Assembly: GCA_963836355.1 (NCBI GenBank) | Contig: CAWIJO010000006.1 | Coordinates: 248,001 to 312,000, forward strand | DNA: 64,000 nucleotides | From: Palsa-506 sp963836355 | GTDB lineage: Bacteria > Actinomycetota > Actinomycetes > Streptosporangiales > Streptosporangiaceae | Direction: 5' to 3' | In this document: piece after piece, positions 60,800-64,000 of the stretch | Position numbering within the stretch: the stretch's first letter is position 1 | Layout of the letters: every line of letters begins with the position of its first letter | The notes under the pieces: generated by a model | Told to the model about the DNA's origin: nothing | Databases searched by the model: none | Seen by the model: only the letters and a program-made list of their open reading frames with translations | Translations under genes and position numbers: made by a program

Positions 60800-62629
60800 A
60801 TGACTGACCCTGCCGAGTCAGGGAGCGGCTACCGCAACACGCTGTGGTGGCGGCTGTATGACTGGTCAGCGCAGGCGGCCGACCGGAAATTCGGCTGGGA
60901 CAAGCTGCCGAAGCCACTCGGCTTGCTGGTCCTCGTCGGACTGCGGAACATCCTGCGGCAGCGCAACCTGTATGACACGAACGGCCTGCCGCCGGGCGGC
61001 ACGCCCGAGGTGCCGGAGCCGACGCCGGAGACCCGTACCACCAGGACGCCGGGCGGTGCCTACAACGACCTCGATAGCCCGGCGATGGGCATGGCCGGCA
61101 CCCGCTTCGGCCGTAATGTGGCGCTGCGGTGGGGGCACCGGGAAGAACCAGACCGGATTCTGGATCCGAACCCGCGCGAGGTCAGCCGGGAACTGCTGAC
61201 CCGGCGTGAGTTCATCCCGGCGACCAGCCTGAACCTGCTGGCGGCGGCGTGGATCCAGTTCATGGTCAAAGACTGGTTCAGCCACGGGGCCGGTGACCCG
61301 CAGCATTTCTTCGAGCTGCCGCTTGCCGCGGATGACCCGTGGCCGCAGCGGCCGCTGCGGGTCCTGAAGACGCTGCCCGACCCTACCCGCGCGGTCGGCG
61401 ACGGGGGGCCGCAGACGTTCCTTAACACCGAGACGCCATGGTGGGACGCGTCGCAGCTGTACGGCGGCGGCACCACCGCCGGGGACCAGCTGCCGCGGCG
61501 CAGCGGGACGGACGGCAAGCTGCTGATCGGCGCCGACAACCGGCTGGTCTTCCCGGACGACCCGGCGAAGAGCCCGGCGTTCACCCCCGGCTGGTGGCTA
61601 GGCCTGAACATGATGAGCACGCTGTTCGTCCGGGAGCACAATGCCATTGCCGATGCATTGGCGGCGACTTACCCGCAGTGGACCGATGAGGAGATCTACC
61701 AGCGGGCCCGGCTGGTCACCGCGGCGCTGATCGCGAAGATCCACACCGTGGAGTGGACGCCGGCCATCCTCGCCCACCCCACGACCGTCACGGCGCTGCG
61801 GGCGAACTGGTGGGGCATTGCCGGGGACCGGATCCACCGGCTCTTCGGCCGGATCAGCAGCAGTGAGGTGATCAGCGGAATTCCCGGCACGGAGCAGGAC
61901 CATTTCGGCGTCCCTTACTCGCTCACCGAGGAGTTCACGATCGTCTACCGGATGCATCCGCTGATCCCGGACGACTACACCTTCCGCTCCGTCGCCGACG
62001 ACCGCCTCATCGCCGAGCACACGTTCCCGGAGATCGCCGGGCCCAATGCGCAGAAAGTGACGGAGACGATCGACCTCGGCGACGCCATCTACAGCTTCGG
62101 CATTGCCCATCCCGGCGCGCTGGTGCTGAACAACTTCCCGCGCTTCCTGCAGGAGTTCCACCGGCCGGACAGCGACCAGCTGATGGACGTGGCGGCCACG
62201 GACATCCTGCGCAGCCGCGAGCTCGGCGTGCCGCGCTACAACGAGTTCCGGCGGCTGCTGCATCTTGCGCCCGCGCGCAGCTTCGAGGAGCTGACCGATG
62301 ACCCGTCGCAGCTCGCCGCGCTGCGCCGGCTCTACCAGGACGTCGATTCGGTCGACACGATCGTCGGCATGTTCGCCGAGAAGAGGCCGGCCTTCGGTTT
62401 CAGCGACACCGCCTTCCGGATTTTCATCCTGATGGCATCTCGGCGGCTGAACAGTGACCGGTTCTTCACTAAGGACTTCACGCCAGAGATCTACACGTCA
62501 GTCGGCATGGCCTGGCTGGAGGAGACGTCGATGATCGATATCGTGCTGCGGCACTATCCGCAGCTGCGGCCGGCCCTCCGCGGCGTGGAAAACGGATTCC
62601 AGCCCTGGCAGCCAGTGAGTTCCCGCTGA
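60800..62629 (+). CDS. Animal-type haem peroxidase (alpha-dioxygenase/COX-like)
   Basis: The protein has 609 residues. Distal His lies in NLLAAAWIQFMVKDWFSHGAGD (usual WxQFxxHD), and the proximal His in EFTIVYRMHPLIPDDY. Between them TPWWDASQLYGG, LFVREHNAIADAL and HTVEWTPAIL match the myeloperoxidase/cyclooxygenase superfamily, closest to bacterial fatty-acid alpha-dioxygenases. It likely oxidises lipids. Start ATG 60800 follows AAAGG. It is in a same-strand series with an esterase-like gene upstream. Confidence 0.9.
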   Translation: MTDPAESGSGYRNTLWWRLYDWSAQAADRKFGWDKLPKPLGLLVLVGLRNILRQRNLYDTNGLPPGGTPEVPEPTPETRTTRTPGGAYNDLDSPAMGMAGTRFGRNVALRWGHREEPDRILDPNPREVSRELLTRREFIPATSLNLLAAAWIQFMVKDWFSHGAGDPQHFFELPLAADDPWPQRPLRVLKTLPDPTRAVGDGGPQTFLNTETPWWDASQLYGGGTTAGDQLPRRSGTDGKLLIGADNRLVFPDDPAKSPAFTPGWWLGLNMMSTLFVREHNAIADALAATYPQWTDEEIYQRARLVTAALIAKIHTVEWTPAILAHPTTVTALRANWWGIAGDRIHRLFGRISSSEVISGIPGTEQDHFGVPYSLTEEFTIVYRMHPLIPDDYTFRSVADDRLIAEHTFPEIAGPNAQKVTETIDLGDAIYSFGIAHPGALVLNNFPRFLQEFHRPDSDQLMDVAATDILRSRELGVPRYNEFRRLLHLAPARSFEELTDDPSQLAALRRLYQDVDSVDTIVGMFAEKRPAFGFSDTAFRIFILMASRRLNSDRFFTKDFTPEIYTSVGMAWLEETSMIDIVLRHYPQLRPALRGVENGFQPWQPVSSR

Positions 62630-62661
62630 CTGCCTGACGACCCGGAGCGAGGAGAGTTGGC

Positions 62662-63939
62662 ATGCCGCACCAGCTCGGCGTGACGATCCGGGCGGAAGTC
62701 GCAGCTGACCAGGTGCCCGGACTCCGCAAGTGGCTAGCCGAGACCGCGCGAAACGGCGTGGCGGACGGCCCGTTCGACTTCGCCCGCATGCACGGCCTGC
62801 ACTTTGCCAAGCTCTATCTGCTTGAGGAAACCGAGGATCTCGGTAACCAGCCCATCCCGGCCAGCCTGATTCTGATGACCGAGGTGGACGCGCCGCTGCG
62901 GCGTCACCTGGCCGAGCTCGTCGACATGGGCGGCGACGGGTTCGATCAGGCGTTCGGGTACAGCGTGGGCTATCCCGGCCCGGGTGCCCGCCGCCGCGCC
63001 AGGATTGGCTGGCTGCGCCGGCATCTGGTCTCGGCGAGCGCCGTCTATGTCAACACGGTCGGGCGCGGGCTAACGCAGATCCGCCAGGAGGCGAGGCTGC
63101 GGGAGGCGCTTGAGTACTACCTGGACCAGCATGACTGGACCGGCCGGGCCCCGGCTGAGGTACGGCGGGATCTGCGGGCCCACGTGGCCGGGCGCGCCGA
63201 CCTGGCCTGGGCGATGAAACCGGCCCGGCCGCCGTCGCTGCTGTTCCGCGCGCGCGAGGCGGTTCACCTGGTGGCCGTGCCGCTGGCCCTGCTGGCGATG
63301 GCGCCGGCGCTGCTTGCCGCCTTGCCGTTCTGGGCGGTGGCGCTGCGGCTGGCCGAGCGCCGGGATAGCCGGGATCAGCCGCCTACCGGGCGGCCGACGC
63401 TGCAGCATATCGAGGAGCTGGCCAGCTACGAGGACTTCGTCACGCAGAACCCGTTCGCCGTCGTCGGCTTCGTCAAGCCGGGGCTGCTGCGGCTGGTGAC
63501 CTTCCGGGCGGTGACGGCCGCCATCGGCTACGCGGCCCGGCATGTGTACAACCACGGCAGCCTCGCCGGGATCAAGACCATCCATTTCGCCCGCTGGGTA
63601 CCGCTGGACGGCTGGCGGCGGATGACCTTCGCCAGCAACTACGACGGTGCCGTCGAGGCCTACAACGACGACTTCATCGACAAGGTCTGGTGGGGCCTGA
63701 ACGCCTCGTTCGGCAACGCCGTCGGCTATCCGCCGACCCGCTGGCTGCTGTGGGACGGGGCCAAGGACGAGCAGCCGTTCAAGTACATCTTGCGCATCCG
63801 GCAGGTGCCCGTGCCGGTGTGGTACACCGCCTATCCCACGCTCAGCGCGGACAACATCGAGAACAACGCCCAGATCCGAGCCGGCCTGCAGGGCGACATG
63901 AGCCCCGCGGAGGCCGAGCAATGGCTCTCGCTCCTGTGA
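62662..63939 (+). CDS. Conserved protein associated with haem peroxidases
   Basis: The protein has 425 residues. A hydrophilic N-terminal half contains MHGLHFAKLYLLEETED and VNTVGRGLTQIRQEARLREALEYYLD; a hydrophobic stretch at about 210-240 (AVHLVAVPLALLAMAPALLAALPFWAVALRLA) may be one or two membrane helices; the C-terminal half has HNPFAVVGFV-type NPFAVVGFVKPG, TIHFARWVPLDGWRRMTFASNYDGAVEAYNDDFIDKVWWGLNASFGNAVGYP. FxxNYDGxxxxYxDDFxxxxxxGxxxxFGNxxGYP is found in proteins near dioxygenase or DyP-type genes. Function unknown. ATG has GGAGAG at 6 nt. Confidence 0.7.
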   Translation: MPHQLGVTIRAEVAADQVPGLRKWLAETARNGVADGPFDFARMHGLHFAKLYLLEETEDLGNQPIPASLILMTEVDAPLRRHLAELVDMGGDGFDQAFGYSVGYPGPGARRRARIGWLRRHLVSASAVYVNTVGRGLTQIRQEARLREALEYYLDQHDWTGRAPAEVRRDLRAHVAGRADLAWAMKPARPPSLLFRAREAVHLVAVPLALLAMAPALLAALPFWAVALRLAERRDSRDQPPTGRPTLQHIEELASYEDFVTQNPFAVVGFVKPGLLRLVTFRAVTAAIGYAARHVYNHGSLAGIKTIHFARWVPLDGWRRMTFASNYDGAVEAYNDDFIDKVWWGLNASFGNAVGYPPTRWLLWDGAKDEQPFKYILRIRQVPVPVWYTAYPTLSADNIENNAQIRAGLQGDMSPAEAEQWLSLL

Positions 63940-63946
63940 GGCAACC

Positions 63947-64000
63947 GTGGCAGTGCAGCTCGACCTCGACGACATCCAGGGCCTGCTAGCCCGCGGGTAC
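63947..64000 (+). CDS. Start of a DyP-type peroxidase-like gene (cut by the window)
   Basis: GTG 7 bp after the previous stop begins MAVQLDLDDIQGLLARGY, in which DIQGxxxRGY is typical of the N-terminus of DyP-type haem peroxidases. Only 18 codons lie inside the window, so this is a suggestion. It would be the third peroxidase-linked gene in the series. Confidence 0.5.
   Translation, partial: MAVQLDLDDIQGLLARGY

Overview
The window is high-GC DNA with dense, short-spaced genes, frequent GTG/TTG starts and ATGA/GTGA overlaps. WhiB-like, SigB/SigF-like, GAF-ANTAR, MEDS-ATPase and MDMPI (mycothiol-dependent) families all point to a soil or plant-associated filamentous actinomycete (Actinomycetota). 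I cannot place it at genus level. No tRNA, rRNA, CRISPR array, insertion sequence or prophage was recognised.

Layout. 1-5.7 kb: the tail of a subtilisin-like peptidase with an ECF sigma factor and a partner protein, a secreted GH12 glucanase, a CapA-type lipoprotein, a secreted lytic-transglycosylase-like protein with two CRP-like sites in its long leader, and a WhiB regulator. 6-23.4 kb: a stress and signalling island with USP, two linker proteins, CYTH-CHAD, a decayed phospholipase D, two YihY/BrkB proteins, a PAS-GAF-SpoIIE phosphatase, a STAS protein, a MEDS-ATPase, a SigB-like sigma factor, GAF-ANTAR, PAP2 and several tiny membrane proteins. 23.5-25.1 kb: a secreted protein with an in-frame stop and a frameshifted AraC-type regulator. 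25.1-33.5 kb: one tightly coupled minus-strand operon encoding an RMM-type (aminoacetone / 1-amino-2-propanol) bacterial microcompartment: class III aminotransferase/phospholyase, CoA-acylating aldehyde dehydrogenase, two BMC-T, one BMC-H, one BMC-P, a linker protein, an amino-alcohol kinase, an SDR dehydrogenase and a HutC/GntR regulator. 33.6-38.5 kb: a divergent plus-strand operon (FGGY kinase, sn-glycerol-1-phosphate-dehydrogenase-like enzyme, NagD-like HAD phosphatase, TIM-barrel protein) whose pathway I do not recognise. 38.5-50.4 kb: a P450, CorA, two DHA2-type MFS exporters, a divergent ProA-like/ProB-like pair around a wrecked alginate-lyase remnant, an MDMPI protein and a class II amidotransferase. 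50.7-57 kb: a HD-LuxR regulator, a gamma-glutamylcyclotransferase-like protein, a 24-bp minisatellite, membrane proteins and a leaderless VapBC module. 57-64 kb: a subtilisin-like protease, an esterase-like hydrolase, an animal-type haem peroxidase (alpha-dioxygenase-like), a companion protein and the start of a DyP-type peroxidase.

How the parts work together. In the microcompartment operon the SDR interconverts aminoacetone and 1-amino-2-propanol, the kinase phosphorylates the amino-alcohol, the PLP enzyme eliminates phosphate and ammonia to give propanal, and the aldehyde dehydrogenase converts this to propionyl-CoA inside the shell; this follows the Mycobacterium smegmatis RMM work. The polyol-like operon shares the divergent promoter region and may be co-regulated.

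Two themes recur. First, in-frame short tandem repeats (9, 15 and 18 bp) lie in linkers of at least six proteins. Second, there are many disrupted genes (phospholipase D, DinB-like, secreted protein, AraC, FGGY kinase, PL7 lyase, S8 protease). Some may be assembly errors, but internal deletions show that real decay is also present.
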